From Roseateles sp. (GTDB taxonomy: Bacteria > Pseudomonadota > Gammaproteobacteria > Burkholderiales > Burkholderiaceae_C), in contig NZ_JAFAGT010000095.1 of NCBI RefSeq assembly GCF_019237615.1, positions 29,144-93,143 of the forward strand: a DNA stretch of 64,000 bases, in the 5' to 3' direction. Under the pieces are notes generated by a model. That model worked only from the letters and a program-made list of their open reading frames with translations, was not told where the DNA came from and ran no database searches. How positions within the stretch are numbered: the stretch's first letter is position 1; each line of letters starts with the position of its first letter. Shown here piece by piece: positions 1 to 8,377 of this stretch. Made by a program: the position numbers and the translations under genes.

Positions 1-1977
1 GGAGCGCACGTCGCCGGCCAGGACCTCGGCCGGGCCGCCCTGGTTGTCGATGGCGATGGACTTGAGCTGGCTCTTGCCGTCGAGGTCGCGGTCCAGGAAC
101 CACAGGCGCTTGCCCTCGGCGCGCAGCGCGCGGTAGTTGCCGGCCGGCACGGGCAGCTCGTACAGCCGAGACGCCAGGCCCTCGAAGACGATGGCCGGCT
201 TGGCCGGCTTCTTGTCTTCCGGCTTCTTGTCCTTTTCGTCGGGCTTGCGCTCGGTGGCGTCCTTGTCGGCCACCTTGCGCTCCTCCGCCTTTTTCTCGGC
301 GGCGGATTCCAGTTCGTCCTTGGGCGCGAACGGCGAGCGCAGGCCCGGCTGCAGCGCCAGCGCGTAGAGCTTGGTGCGGAAGCCGAAGAAGGGGCCGGTG
401 TTGCGGTCACCCCAGGGGCCGCCGGGGCCGGTCGTCTGGAAGTTGCGTGCGGAGGCCAGATAGAGCCACTGGCCGTCGGGGCTGAAGCTGGCACTGCCAG
501 TCTCGTAGCGGTCGGTGGTCAGCGTGTGCGTGCGGCCGTCGGGCAGATGGTGCAACTGAAGCTGCTCACGGTTCGCGTTGCGCAGCGGCAGCGTCCAGGC
601 CAGTGTCTGGCTGTCGGGGCTCCAGGCCTGCAGGTCGGGCACGCCGGGCAGCTTGTTGCGGCCGATCTCGCGCGTCACACCCTTGCCGGCGGGGGCCTTC
701 AGGTCGGTCAGCCAGATACGACCTTCCTTGTCCGTGTGCGCCAGCCATTTGCCGTCCGGCGACGGCAGCAGCGCGCGGCGCTGCATCGCGCCGCCGCTGG
801 TGAGGCGCTCGGGCTGGCCGCTGCCGTTGGCCGCAAAGCGCCAGACCTCTTGCTCGCCGCTGAAGTCGCAGAACGCCAGCACGCTCTTGCTGTCGCTGGT
901 GAACTCGGCCTGCTTGCAGCGGCCGTCGGCCGGCTGCGGCAGCTCGGCGCGGCGCAGCTGCTGCACGCCCTGCGTCGCGAGATGGCCGCGGGCGGACAGC
1001 AGCACGCGCTCGCCGTTGGGCGCAAAGGCCGTGTCGACGAGGAAGTCCTGCGGCTTCTTGATCCAGCGTTCGCGCTGCTGGTCGAAGTCGCCGCCCAGCG
1101 TCACGTCCAGCTTGCGCGGTGCGGCGGGCTGCGCCAGGTCGACGAGGTAGAGGTCGGCGCCCAGCGCGTAGACGACGCGGCTGCCGTCGATGGACGCATG
1201 GCGGATATCCCAGCCCTTGTGCGTGCTGTGCTGGCGCAGGTCGCCGCCCTTGGCATCGACCGACCACAGGTTGACCGTGCCGTCGCGGTCGGACAGGAAG
1301 GCGATGCGCTCCGCGCCGCCGGCCCGGTAGGGCATCGGGCGGCGGTCGTTGCTGCCTTCGGCGAGCAGCGGTCTGGCCTCGGCATTGCCGCCCAGGTCCA
1401 GTGCCCACAGTCGCGCGATGGCGCCGCCGCGGTACTGGCGCGCGTTGTCGCTGCGCAGGCCGCTGCGGGTGAAGTACAGCGTCCGGCCGTCGGCGCTCAG
1501 CGCGGCGTCGCTGGCCTGGCCCACGGGCAGCTGGCGGCGCTGGCCGGTCTTCACGTCCAGCGCGAACAGCTGCGAGCCCGGACGGGCGTCCAGGCTGGTG
1601 TAGAGGACCTCGCCCGCGGCCGTGAAGCCCCAGACGCGCATGCCACCGCCTTCCCAGGTCAGGCGCCTGGGCACGCCGCCGGCGGCGGGCATCAGGTAGA
1701 TCTCGGTGCCACCGTCGTACTGCGCCGTGAAAGCCAGCCAGCGGCCATCGGGCGACACGGCAGGCTGGTTCTCCTGGCCCGGGTGGGTGGTCAGCCGCTG
1801 GGCTTCGCCGCCGGCCAGGCCGACGCGCCAGAGGTCGCCCTCGGCGACGAGATAGATCTGCTCACCGTGCAGCGCGGGCTGGCGGTAGAAGCCGGCGATG
1901 CCGGCCCAGGTGGCCGGGCTCGCCGTGGCGAGCAGGGCGGTCGTGGCCGACAGGACGGCCAGACGGAAGCGTGACAT
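1..1977 (-). CDS. Tricorn-like S41 family peptidase, N-terminal part (runs off window edge)
   Basis: Partial gene: 659 codons are visible from the ATG at 1977, preceded by a GGAG-type ribosome site, and the frame is still open at base 1. The product starts with a Sec signal peptide (about residues 1-25, ending ATWA), so it should act in the periplasm. The rest of the visible part is a string of TolB/WD40-like beta-propeller repeats (for example SPDGRWLAFTAQYDGG near residue 75 and FSPDGQWLYLASARN near 490). Around residues 545-590 lies a Lys/Glu-rich insert. This layout is typical of bacterial tricorn-type proteases, where a PDZ domain and an S41 serine protease domain follow the propellers. 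That catalytic half lies outside the window, so the peptidase call is inferred from the propeller architecture and the Lys/Glu insert. A plain TolB-like propeller protein is the alternative. Confidence 0.7.
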   Translation of the reverse strand, partial: MSRFRLAVLSATTALLATASPATWAGIAGFYRQPALHGEQIYLVAEGDLWRVGLAGGEAQRLTTHPGQENQPAVSPDGRWLAFTAQYDGGTEIYLMPAAGGVPRRLTWEGGGMRVWGFTAAGEVLYTSLDARPGSQLFALDVKTGQRRQLPVGQASDAALSADGRTLYFTRSGLRSDNARQYRGGAIARLWALDLGGNAEARPLLAEGSNDRRPMPYRAGGAERIAFLSDRDGTVNLWSVDAKGGDLRQHSTHKGWDIRHASIDGSRVVYALGADLYLVDLAQPAAPRKLDVTLGGDFDQQRERWIKKPQDFLVDTAFAPNGERVLLSARGHLATQGVQQLRRAELPQPADGRCKQAEFTSDSKSVLAFCDFSGEQEVWRFAANGSGQPERLTSGGAMQRRALLPSPDGKWLAHTDKEGRIWLTDLKAPAGKGVTREIGRNKLPGVPDLQAWSPDSQTLAWTLPLRNANREQLQLHHLPDGRTHTLTTDRYETGSASFSPDGQWLYLASARNFQTTGPGGPWGDRNTGPFFGFRTKLYALALQPGLRSPFAPKDELESAAEKKAEERKVADKDATERKPDEKDKKPEDKKPAKPAIVFEGLASRLYELPVPAGNYRALRAEGKRLWFLDRDLDGKSQLKSIAIDNQGGPAEVLAGDVRS

Positions 1978-2170
1978 TCAGGGTCTCCTCGAAGAGGCGC
2001 GATTGTGTGGGGTGCCGCAAGGGCCGGAGATTCGTCACGGCGCCGGTACCACCCGGCCGACGGCGCTGGGTGGCTACCCCCCGGATTCGAGGGGCAGGAT
2101 TCATCGTATTGACCAATTCTGACGTGATAGTCAGAGTCGTTACTGTCCTTCAAACGTCTCTGGAGAACGC

Positions 2171-2941
2171 ATGTCCCCCAAGTTCCTGCTCGCCTCGGCT
2201 GGCCTGATGGCCGCGCTGTCCGCCCACGCCACGGTGTCCGTGACCGGCCCGTCCTTCACCTACAGCCAGAATTTCGACAGCCTGCCCGCCTCGGGCAGCG
2301 TCACCTTCGTCAACGATTCGACGCTGCCGGGCTGGAGCCTGTACCGCAGCAACGGCACCGCGCTGACGGTGACTGCCGGCAACGGCAGCAACAATGGCGG
2401 CGGCTTCTACAGCTTCGGCACCGGTACGTCCAGCGACCGTGCGTTGGGCTCCGTCGCCAGCAGCTCCACCGGCACGATGAACTACGCGCTGGCCCTGACC
2501 AACAACAGCGGCGCTGCGCTTGCCGGCTTCACGCTGCTGTATGACGGCGAGCAGTGGCGCAACGGCGGCAACACCAACGTGCAGTCGCTGACCTTCGACT
2601 ACGGCTTCGGCAGCAGCTACAGCACCGTGGCCTGGCAGAGTGCCGGCGCCGGCTTCAACTTCAACTCGCTGGTCAACACGGCCACCGCGGGCACCGTGGA
2701 CGGCAGCAGCGTCGGCAAGACTGCCAACATCGGCGGCACCGTGACGACCGGCTGGGCCGCGGGCCAGACGCTGTGGGTGCGCTGGACCGACATCGACGAC
2801 GTCGGCGCCGACCACGGCCTGGCCATCGACAACGTGCGCTTCAACGCCGTGGCCGCCGCCGTGCCGGAGCCCAGCACCTACGCGATGCTGCTGGCCGGCA
2901 TCGGCGCCATCGGCTTCATCGCGCGCCGCCGCCGCAGCTGA
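2171..2941 (+). CDS. PEP-CTERM sorting domain protein
   Basis: A 256-residue exported protein. It has a signal peptide (about residues 1-20, ending SAHA), a Gly/Ser/Asn/Thr-rich beta-sandwich-like body, and a C-terminal sorting tail: the PEP motif in VPEPSTYAML, a hydrophobic helix, then an Arg cluster RRRRS. Proteins with this tail are processed by exosortase/EpsH in bacteria that make exopolysaccharide and are released to, or anchored at, the surface. The body shows no enzymatic motif. GGAGA stands 5 bases before the ATG, and a strong terminator follows the stop. No exosortase or polysaccharide gene is nearby, so it is an orphan target; that is common for this family, whose members are scattered round the genome. 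Confidence 0.85.
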   Translation: MSPKFLLASAGLMAALSAHATVSVTGPSFTYSQNFDSLPASGSVTFVNDSTLPGWSLYRSNGTALTVTAGNGSNNGGGFYSFGTGTSSDRALGSVASSSTGTMNYALALTNNSGAALAGFTLLYDGEQWRNGGNTNVQSLTFDYGFGSSYSTVAWQSAGAGFNFNSLVNTATAGTVDGSSVGKTANIGGTVTTGWAAGQTLWVRWTDIDDVGADHGLAIDNVRFNAVAAAVPEPSTYAMLLAGIGAIGFIARRRRS

Positions 2942-2964
2942 GCGGTCCGCGCCTCGTACCGCAC

Positions 2965-2993
2965 GACGGCCCCTCGCGGGGCCGTCGGCTTTT
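2965..2993 (+). terminator. Rho-independent terminator after the PEP-CTERM gene
   Basis: A perfect 9-bp stem (GACGGCCCC / GGGGCCGTC) with a TCGC loop, followed by GGCTTTT. It sits 23 bases after the stop codon. Its 3' end reaches the stop codon of the convergent 5'-nucleotidase gene. Confidence 0.8.
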
Positions 2994-3883
2994 CATCGGG
3001 CCGCGATGCCAGCCGCCACCTGGCCGGCCGGCACATGGGCCGCGGCGCTCTCGACATGGCCGGCCTGGTCGTCGAAGAAGAAGTCCGGCTCGAACTCGCG
3101 CAGGAACTCGCCCTTGGCCAGGCCGCCGAGGAACATCGCCTCGTCGACCCCGATCTGCCAGTCCATCAGCGTGCGGATGGCGCGCTCGTGGGCCGGCGCG
3201 CTACGCGCCGTGACCAGCGCCGTGCGGATCCTCATGCCCGGCGCCTGCTGCAGCCGGTGCAGCGCCTCCAGCACCGGTTTGAACGGCCCGGCCGGCAGCG
3301 GCTGGCGGGCGCGCTCGCTCTCATGCTCGCGGAAGGCCGCGAGGCCGTCACGCTGGTAGACCTGCTCGGCCTCGTCGGAGAACAGCACCGCGTCGCCGTC
3401 GAAGGCGATGCGCAGCTCGTCCGGATGCTCGGCCGAGGCTTGGGCGGCGAAAGGCATCACGCGCGCCGCGGCGACGCCGGCAGCCAGTGCCTGGCGCACA
3501 TCGGCGTCGTTGGCCGACAGGAACAGCTGGGCCGACAGCGGCCGCAGATAGCGCCAGGGCGCCGCGCCGCGCGTGAACACGCCGCGCTCCACCGCGAGGC
3601 CGTAATGGGCCGCCGAGCGGAACACGCGCAGGCCCGAGATGGGGTCGTTGCGCGACAGCACCACCACCTCCACCCGCTGCACGCCGCCGGCATTGAAGGC
3701 CAGCAGCTTCTTCACCAGCGAGAAGGCCACGCCGGGACGGGCAGGCTCGTCGATCAGGCGCTGCTGCAAGGCCATGTAGGCGTGGTCGTCCTCGGCCTCG
3801 TAGACCTGGTTCTCGGCCTCGAAATCGAAAAGGGCGCGCGACGAGATCGCCACGACGAGTTGACCGCTGAGGCTGGCTGGCAT
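2993..3883 (-). CDS. 5'-nucleotidase (NT5C1-like family)
   Basis: A 296-residue cytosolic protein matching the bacterial 5'-nucleotidase family related to eukaryotic cN-I (PF06189). It would dephosphorylate nucleoside monophosphates. Visible family features are an N-terminal VAISSRALFDF segment, followed by ENQVYE and a DEPARPGVAF stretch, LSRNDPISGLRVF, the acidic RIAFDGDAVLFSDEAE block that supplies the HAD-type aspartates, and a C-terminal FEPDFFFDDQ. I chose the ATG at 3883 because the protein begins MPASLSGQLVVAISS as in relatives. An in-frame start 69 bases upstream would add a basic tail with no homologue-like character. It converges with the PEP-CTERM gene. Confidence 0.8.
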   Translation of the reverse strand: MPASLSGQLVVAISSRALFDFEAENQVYEAEDDHAYMALQQRLIDEPARPGVAFSLVKKLLAFNAGGVQRVEVVVLSRNDPISGLRVFRSAAHYGLAVERGVFTRGAAPWRYLRPLSAQLFLSANDADVRQALAAGVAAARVMPFAAQASAEHPDELRIAFDGDAVLFSDEAEQVYQRDGLAAFREHESERARQPLPAGPFKPVLEALHRLQQAPGMRIRTALVTARSAPAHERAIRTLMDWQIGVDEAMFLGGLAKGEFLREFEPDFFFDDQAGHVESAAAHVPAGQVAAGIAAR

Positions 3884-4058
3884 GGCTGCCGATGATAGGG
3901 GGCGGCGTCGTGTCGCCGCGCCGGCGCGGATTCCGTGAAGCAATCCGCGCAAACCAAGGGTTTACCCTTGAAAAAGACTGGCAAACCGGCGGCCCGGCCG
4001 CGAACATGCGGGGTTTTGCCCGCGTCCGCTGCGGCGGCCGCACCAACCGAGTGTCCCC

Positions 4059-5618
4059 ATGTCCTCCATCGCCATCGCCCGCCAGGGCTCCATCGGCCGC
4101 CGGCTAGCGCTGGTGCTGTCCTGCATCCTGGGCCTGTCCCTGTTCGCCAGCATCGTCGCCATCTGGCAGCTGCGCGAGCTGGGGGCGGAGGTGGAGGAGA
4201 TGCTGAACCGCAACCTGAAGGTGGAGCGCGCGGCGGTGGACTGGATGCGCAACACCAGCTCTGGCGTGCAGCGCGCCGCGGCCATCGCGAAGAGCAGCGA
4301 CGCCTCGCTGGTCGAGTACTTCGCCCCGGCCACGGCCGCGGCCATCCAGGAGACCAGCGAACTGCAGAAGCAGATCGAGGCGGCGCTGACCTCGGCCGAG
4401 GAGCGCGCGCTGTTCACCCGCATCGGCGAGCTGCGCAAGGCCTACCTGGCGGCCCGCGAGGCCGTCAACAAGGCCAAGAAGGAGGGCGATGCCGCGGGCG
4501 CGGCCAAGCTGTTCGCGGAGCGCTTCGAGCCCGATTCAAAGACCTATCTCGACGCCGTGGCGGATCTCGCCAGGCGCCAGCGCGCGCAGCTCGACGCGTC
4601 GGCCGTGAAGGTGGAGGCGCTGCGCGCGCTCACGATGTGGCTGCTGGCCGGCTGCACGGCGCTGGCGCTGGCCGTCGGCATCGCGCTGAGCGTTGCGTTG
4701 ACGCGCGGCATCACCGGTCCGCTGCGCGCGGCCGAGCGCGCGGCCCGCGCGATCGCCGACATGGACCTGACCGGCGCGCCCCAGCGCCACTATCGCAACG
4801 ACGAGACCGGCCAGTTGCTGCGCGCCATCGACGCGATGCGGGAGGCCTTGCGTCGGGCGCTGCACGAGGTGCGTGTCGTCGTGGACAACATCTCCACGGC
4901 CAGCACGCAGATCGCGAGCGGCAACCTGGACCTCAGTGCCCGCACCGAGCAGACGGCCTCCAACCTGGAGGAGACAGCCAGTGCGATGGAGGAGCTGACC
5001 AGCACGGTGCGCCAGAGCGCCGATTCGGCCGCCCAGGCCAACCAACTGACCGGCTCCGCGGCCGACGTGGCCCGGCGCGGCGGCAGCGTCGTGGCCGAGG
5101 TCGTCGGCACGATGACCGAGATCCACCAGTCCAGCCAGAAGATCAGCGACATCATCGGCACCATCGACGGCATCGCCTTCCAGACCAACATACTGGCGCT
5201 GAACGCGGCCGTCGAGGCGGCCCGGGCCGGCGAGCAGGGCCGGGGCTTTGCCGTCGTCGCGGGCGAGGTGCGCACGCTGGCCCAGCGCAGCGCCGAGGCT
5301 GCCAAGGAGATCAAGACGCTGATAGGCGCGAGCGTCGACCGGGTCGAGGCCGGCACGCGCCTCGTCGGCGACGCGGGCCAGACGATGACCGAGATCGTCG
5401 AAAGCGTGCAGCGCGTGACCGACATCGTGGGCGAGATCAGCACGGCCGCAGGCGAGCAGAGCCAGGGCATAGGCCAGATCAACCAGGCGGTGGCTGAGCT
5501 GGACCAGATGACGCAGCAGAACGCCGCGCTCGTCGAGGAATCCACGGCCGCCGCCGAGAGCCTGAAGGAACAGGCCAGCCGCCTCAGCGACGTCGTCGCG
5601 ACGTTCCGTCTGCACTGA
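4059..5618 (+). CDS. Methyl-accepting chemotaxis protein
   Basis: A 519-residue membrane chemoreceptor. Order: a short cytoplasmic N-terminus, TM1 (about 15-37), a four-helix-bundle-like periplasmic domain (about 38-188), TM2 (about 190-212), a HAMP linker (about 213-265), and a long coiled-coil signalling domain. The conserved hairpin tip is near residue 365 ([20 protein letters not shown]). Glu/Gln methylation-type segments are visible, for example [16 protein letters not shown]. There is no C-terminal NWETF-type pentapeptide, so it would rely on adaptation enzymes working in trans. The ligand cannot be read from the sequence. It stands alone, with no che genes in the window. Confidence 0.93.
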   Translation: MSSIAIARQGSIGRRLALVLSCILGLSLFASIVAIWQLRELGAEVEEMLNRNLKVERAAVDWMRNTSSGVQRAAAIAKSSDASLVEYFAPATAAAIQETSELQKQIEAALTSAEERALFTRIGELRKAYLAAREAVNKAKKEGDAAGAAKLFAERFEPDSKTYLDAVADLARRQRAQLDASAVKVEALRALTMWLLAGCTALALAVGIALSVALTRGITGPLRAAERAARAIADMDLTGAPQRHYRNDETGQLLRAIDAMREALRRALHEVRVVVDNISTASTQIASGNLDLSARTEQTASNLEETASAMEELTSTVRQSADSAAQANQLTGSAADVARRGGSVVAEVVGTMTEIHQSSQKISDIIGTIDGIAFQTNILALNAAVEAARAGEQGRGFAVVAGEVRTLAQRSAEAAKEIKTLIGASVDRVEAGTRLVGDAGQTMTEIVESVQRVTDIVGEISTAAGEQSQGIGQINQAVAELDQMTQQNAALVEESTAAAESLKEQASRLSDVVATFRLH

Positions 5619-5726
5619 CCCCGACGCGCGCAGCGTCATCGTCCCTCAGGCACCCCCACGGAACCGGCCTTGCCGGGCCATTGGGGGAGCCCCTCGAGGG
5701 GCCGCAGCCTCGTCGCGAAGCGAAGG

Positions 5727-6938
5727 CTATTTGACCCAGGTGTTGAGCTGGATGATGGGCAGCAGCACGGCCAGCACGATGAGCAGCACGATGGCGCCCA
5801 TTGCGACGATGAGCAACGGCTCCAGCAGCGTGGCTGCCGCCATCGAGCGGCGCTGCACCTCAACGCCAAGCTGGCGCGCGGCGCGGCCCAGCATCTCGGG
5901 CAACTGGCCGGTCTGCTCGCCCAGGCGGGCGAACATCGCGAGGATGCCGGGGAAGCGCTTCTTGCCGGCCAGTGCCGAGCCCAGCGGCGCGCCTTCGCGC
6001 ACCTGCACCAATGCATCCAGCGCATCGGCCTGCATCGCGCGGTTGGACAGCGTCTCGGCCGCAGCCTGCAGCGCCTTCAGGATGGGCACGCCGGCGCCAG
6101 CCAGCATGGCCAGAGTGCCTGCAAAGCGCGCCGCGTTGTAGCCGCGGGCCAGCCGCCCCACCAGCGGCAGGCCCAGGATGCCGGCGTCAAAGCGCAGCCG
6201 GAAGGCCGGGGCCTTCAGCGCGAAGCGCAAGGCCGCGCCGCCGGCCACCAGGCCGGCCAGCAGCGCCCAGCCCCAGGTGCGCACGAAGTCGCTGATGGCC
6301 AGCATCGCGACGGTCAGCACCGGCAGCGTGCGCTTGGAGCTGGTGAACACCGTTGCGATCTGCGGCACCACGTAGGTGACGAGGAAGATGACGATGAATA
6401 CCGAGATCAGCGACACGATGGCCGGGTAGGCCATGGCGCCGATCAGCTTGGCCTTCAGGTCCTGCCGCTCCTCCAGGTCGTCGGCCAGCTTCTCCAGCAC
6501 CTGGCCCAGCGCACCGCTCTGCTCGCCGGCGGCGACGACGCCGCGGTAGACCTCGTCGAACTCGCGCGGCGCCGATGCCAGCGCGCGCGCGAAGGCGGCA
6601 CCGGCGTTGACCTCGGCCTTGAGCTGGCTGATGAGCTCGCGCTGCTTGGAGTCCTCGCTCTCGTCGGCCAGGGCGGTGAGCGCGCGCTCGATGGGCAGGC
6701 CCGAACCGACCAGGCCGGCCAGCTGGCGCGTCCAGACCGCAAGCGCCGTCGGCCCGAACACGCGGCGCGTGAAGCGGCTGCCCTCCTGCGCGCCATGCTG
6801 CTGCACCACGTCGATGGACAGCGGCGTGAGGCCCAGCGCGCGCACGGCGGCGCGCGCGGCGCGCGGGTTGTCGGCCTCGATCAGGCCGCTGTTCTGCCGG
6901 CCGGCGTCGCTGAGGGCTTCGTACTTGTAGGCGGGCAC
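5727..6938 (-). CDS. gspF: Type II secretion system inner membrane protein GspF
   Basis: A 403-residue polytopic inner-membrane platform protein of the type II secretion system. It contains two T2SSF domains (roughly residues 65-190 and 265-390), each a helical cytoplasmic block followed by a membrane segment, and a final TM before NTWVK. The N-terminus MPAYKYEALSDAGRQNSG is characteristic of GspF. Translation starts at a GTG, 10 bases after the gspE stop. It is the last gene of the gspGHIJKLMNDEF transcript. It should contact GspE and GspL in the assembled machine. Confidence 0.95.
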   Translation of the reverse strand: MPAYKYEALSDAGRQNSGLIEADNPRAARAAVRALGLTPLSIDVVQQHGAQEGSRFTRRVFGPTALAVWTRQLAGLVGSGLPIERALTALADESEDSKQRELISQLKAEVNAGAAFARALASAPREFDEVYRGVVAAGEQSGALGQVLEKLADDLEERQDLKAKLIGAMAYPAIVSLISVFIVIFLVTYVVPQIATVFTSSKRTLPVLTVAMLAISDFVRTWGWALLAGLVAGGAALRFALKAPAFRLRFDAGILGLPLVGRLARGYNAARFAGTLAMLAGAGVPILKALQAAAETLSNRAMQADALDALVQVREGAPLGSALAGKKRFPGILAMFARLGEQTGQLPEMLGRAARQLGVEVQRRSMAAATLLEPLLIVAMGAIVLLIVLAVLLPIIQLNTWVK

Positions 6939-6948
6939 GAGCGGTAAC

Positions 6949-8373
6949 CTAGTCTCGGGTGACGCGCAGCACTTCTTCCAGCGACGTGACGCCGGCCTGG
7001 ATCAGCCTCTCGCCGTCCTCGCGCATGGAGCGCAGGCCGTTGGCCACGGCGGCGGCGTGCAGTTGGCTCTCGGGCGCACGGTTGTGGATGAGGCCGCGCA
7101 CGGCGTCGTCGGCCACCATCAGCTCGTAGACGCCCGTGCGGCCCTTGTAGCCGGTGTGGCCGCAGGCCTCGCAGCCCACGGGGTGCCAGCGGCCCTGCTC
7201 GTCGGAGCGCTTGCATGCCGGGCACAGCCGGCGCACCAGGCGCTGGGCCAGCACGCCCAGCAGCGAGCTGCTCAACAGGAAGGGCTCCACGCCCATGTCG
7301 GTCAGCCGCGTGACGGCGCTGGGTGCGTCGTTGGTGTGCAGCGTGGCCAGCACCAGGTGGCCGGTGAGCGAGGCCTGGATGGCGATCTGCGCGGTCTCGT
7401 AGTCGCGGATCTCGCCGATCATGATGACGTCCGGGTCCTGGCGCAGGATGGCGCGCAAGGCCTTGGCGAAGCTCAGGTCGATCTTGCTGTTGACCTGGGT
7501 CTGGCCGATGCCGGGCAGCTCGTACTCGATGGGGTCCTCGACGGTCAGCACGTTGGTGGTGCTGGTGTCCACGGTCTGCAGCGATGCGTAAAGCGACGTG
7601 GTCTTGCCCGAGCCGGTCGGGCCGGTGACGAGGACGATGCCGTGCGGCTGTTGCACCAGCTGCTTGAAGGCCGCAAGCACGCTGCCGTCCATGCCCAGGC
7701 CTTCCAGCGTGAACTTGGATTCGCTCTTGTCCAGCAGGCGCAGCACGGCGCGTTCGCCGTGGGCGCTGGGCAGCGTGGAGACGCGCACGTCGATGGCGCG
7801 GCCGCCGATGCGCAGCGAGATGCGCCCGTCCTGCGGCAGGCGCTTCTCGGCGATGTCCAGCTCGGCCATGATCTTCAGGCGCGAGATCAGTGCCGCGTGC
7901 AGCGCACGGTTGGGCTGCACCACCTCGCGCAGCGTGCCGTCGACGCGAAAGCGCACCGACGACGCTCGCTCATAGGGCTCGATGTGGATGTCGCTGGCGC
8001 CGTCCTTGGCCGCCTGCGTCAGCAGCGCATTCAGCATGCGGATGATGGGCGCGTCGTTGGCGGCCTCCAGCAGGTCCTCCACGGCGGGCAGGTCCTGCAT
8101 CATGCGCGACAGGTCCACCGCGCTCTCCACCTCGCCGACGACGACGGCGGCGCTGGACTCGCTGCCCGCATAGGCCGCGTGAATGCGTTCGGCCAGCGAG
8201 TTCGCGGTCTCGGATTCGAGGCGGTCCACGGCGTAAAGGCGTTGCACCTCGGACAAGGTGGCCCAGCCGACCTCGGGTGGCGCCCACAGCGTCAACAGGC
8301 TGCCGTCGTCCTCCAGCAGCACGCAGTTGGCCTTCGCGAAGGCATAGGGCAGGGGGTGGCGGGTCGCGGCCAT
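6949..8373 (-). CDS. gspE: Type II secretion system ATPase GspE
   Basis: A 474-residue cytoplasmic hexameric ATPase that powers pseudopilus assembly. Visible motifs: Walker A GPTGSGKTT (about residue 254), the Asp box LTVEDPIEY, Walker B IMIGEIRD, the His box ATLHTND, and the GspE-type zinc site with two CxxC pairs (CPACKRS and CEACGHTGY). I set the start at the ATG at 8373 because the upstream in-frame codons overlap gspD and encode only Arg/Pro-rich sequence. It lies 4 bases from the gspD stop, consistent with translational coupling. Confidence 0.96.
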   Translation of the reverse strand: MAATRHPLPYAFAKANCVLLEDDGSLLTLWAPPEVGWATLSEVQRLYAVDRLESETANSLAERIHAAYAGSESSAAVVVGEVESAVDLSRMMQDLPAVEDLLEAANDAPIIRMLNALLTQAAKDGASDIHIEPYERASSVRFRVDGTLREVVQPNRALHAALISRLKIMAELDIAEKRLPQDGRISLRIGGRAIDVRVSTLPSAHGERAVLRLLDKSESKFTLEGLGMDGSVLAAFKQLVQQPHGIVLVTGPTGSGKTTSLYASLQTVDTSTTNVLTVEDPIEYELPGIGQTQVNSKIDLSFAKALRAILRQDPDVIMIGEIRDYETAQIAIQASLTGHLVLATLHTNDAPSAVTRLTDMGVEPFLLSSSLLGVLAQRLVRRLCPACKRSDEQGRWHPVGCEACGHTGYKGRTGVYELMVADDAVRGLIHNRAPESQLHAAAVANGLRSMREDGERLIQAGVTSLEEVLRVTRD

Positions 8374-8377
8374 CGGT

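Noticed and set aside
526..1974. Long plus-strand frames opposite the tricorn-like gene
   Set aside because: Composition is that of an antisense shadow; the minus strand encodes a signal peptide and propeller repeats with a good ribosome site.
5689..5702. Palindrome GCCCCTCGAGGGGC between the chemoreceptor and gspF
   Set aside because: A perfect inverted repeat but with no T-tract on either strand; could be a dispersed repeat or weak bidirectional terminator, not enough to call.
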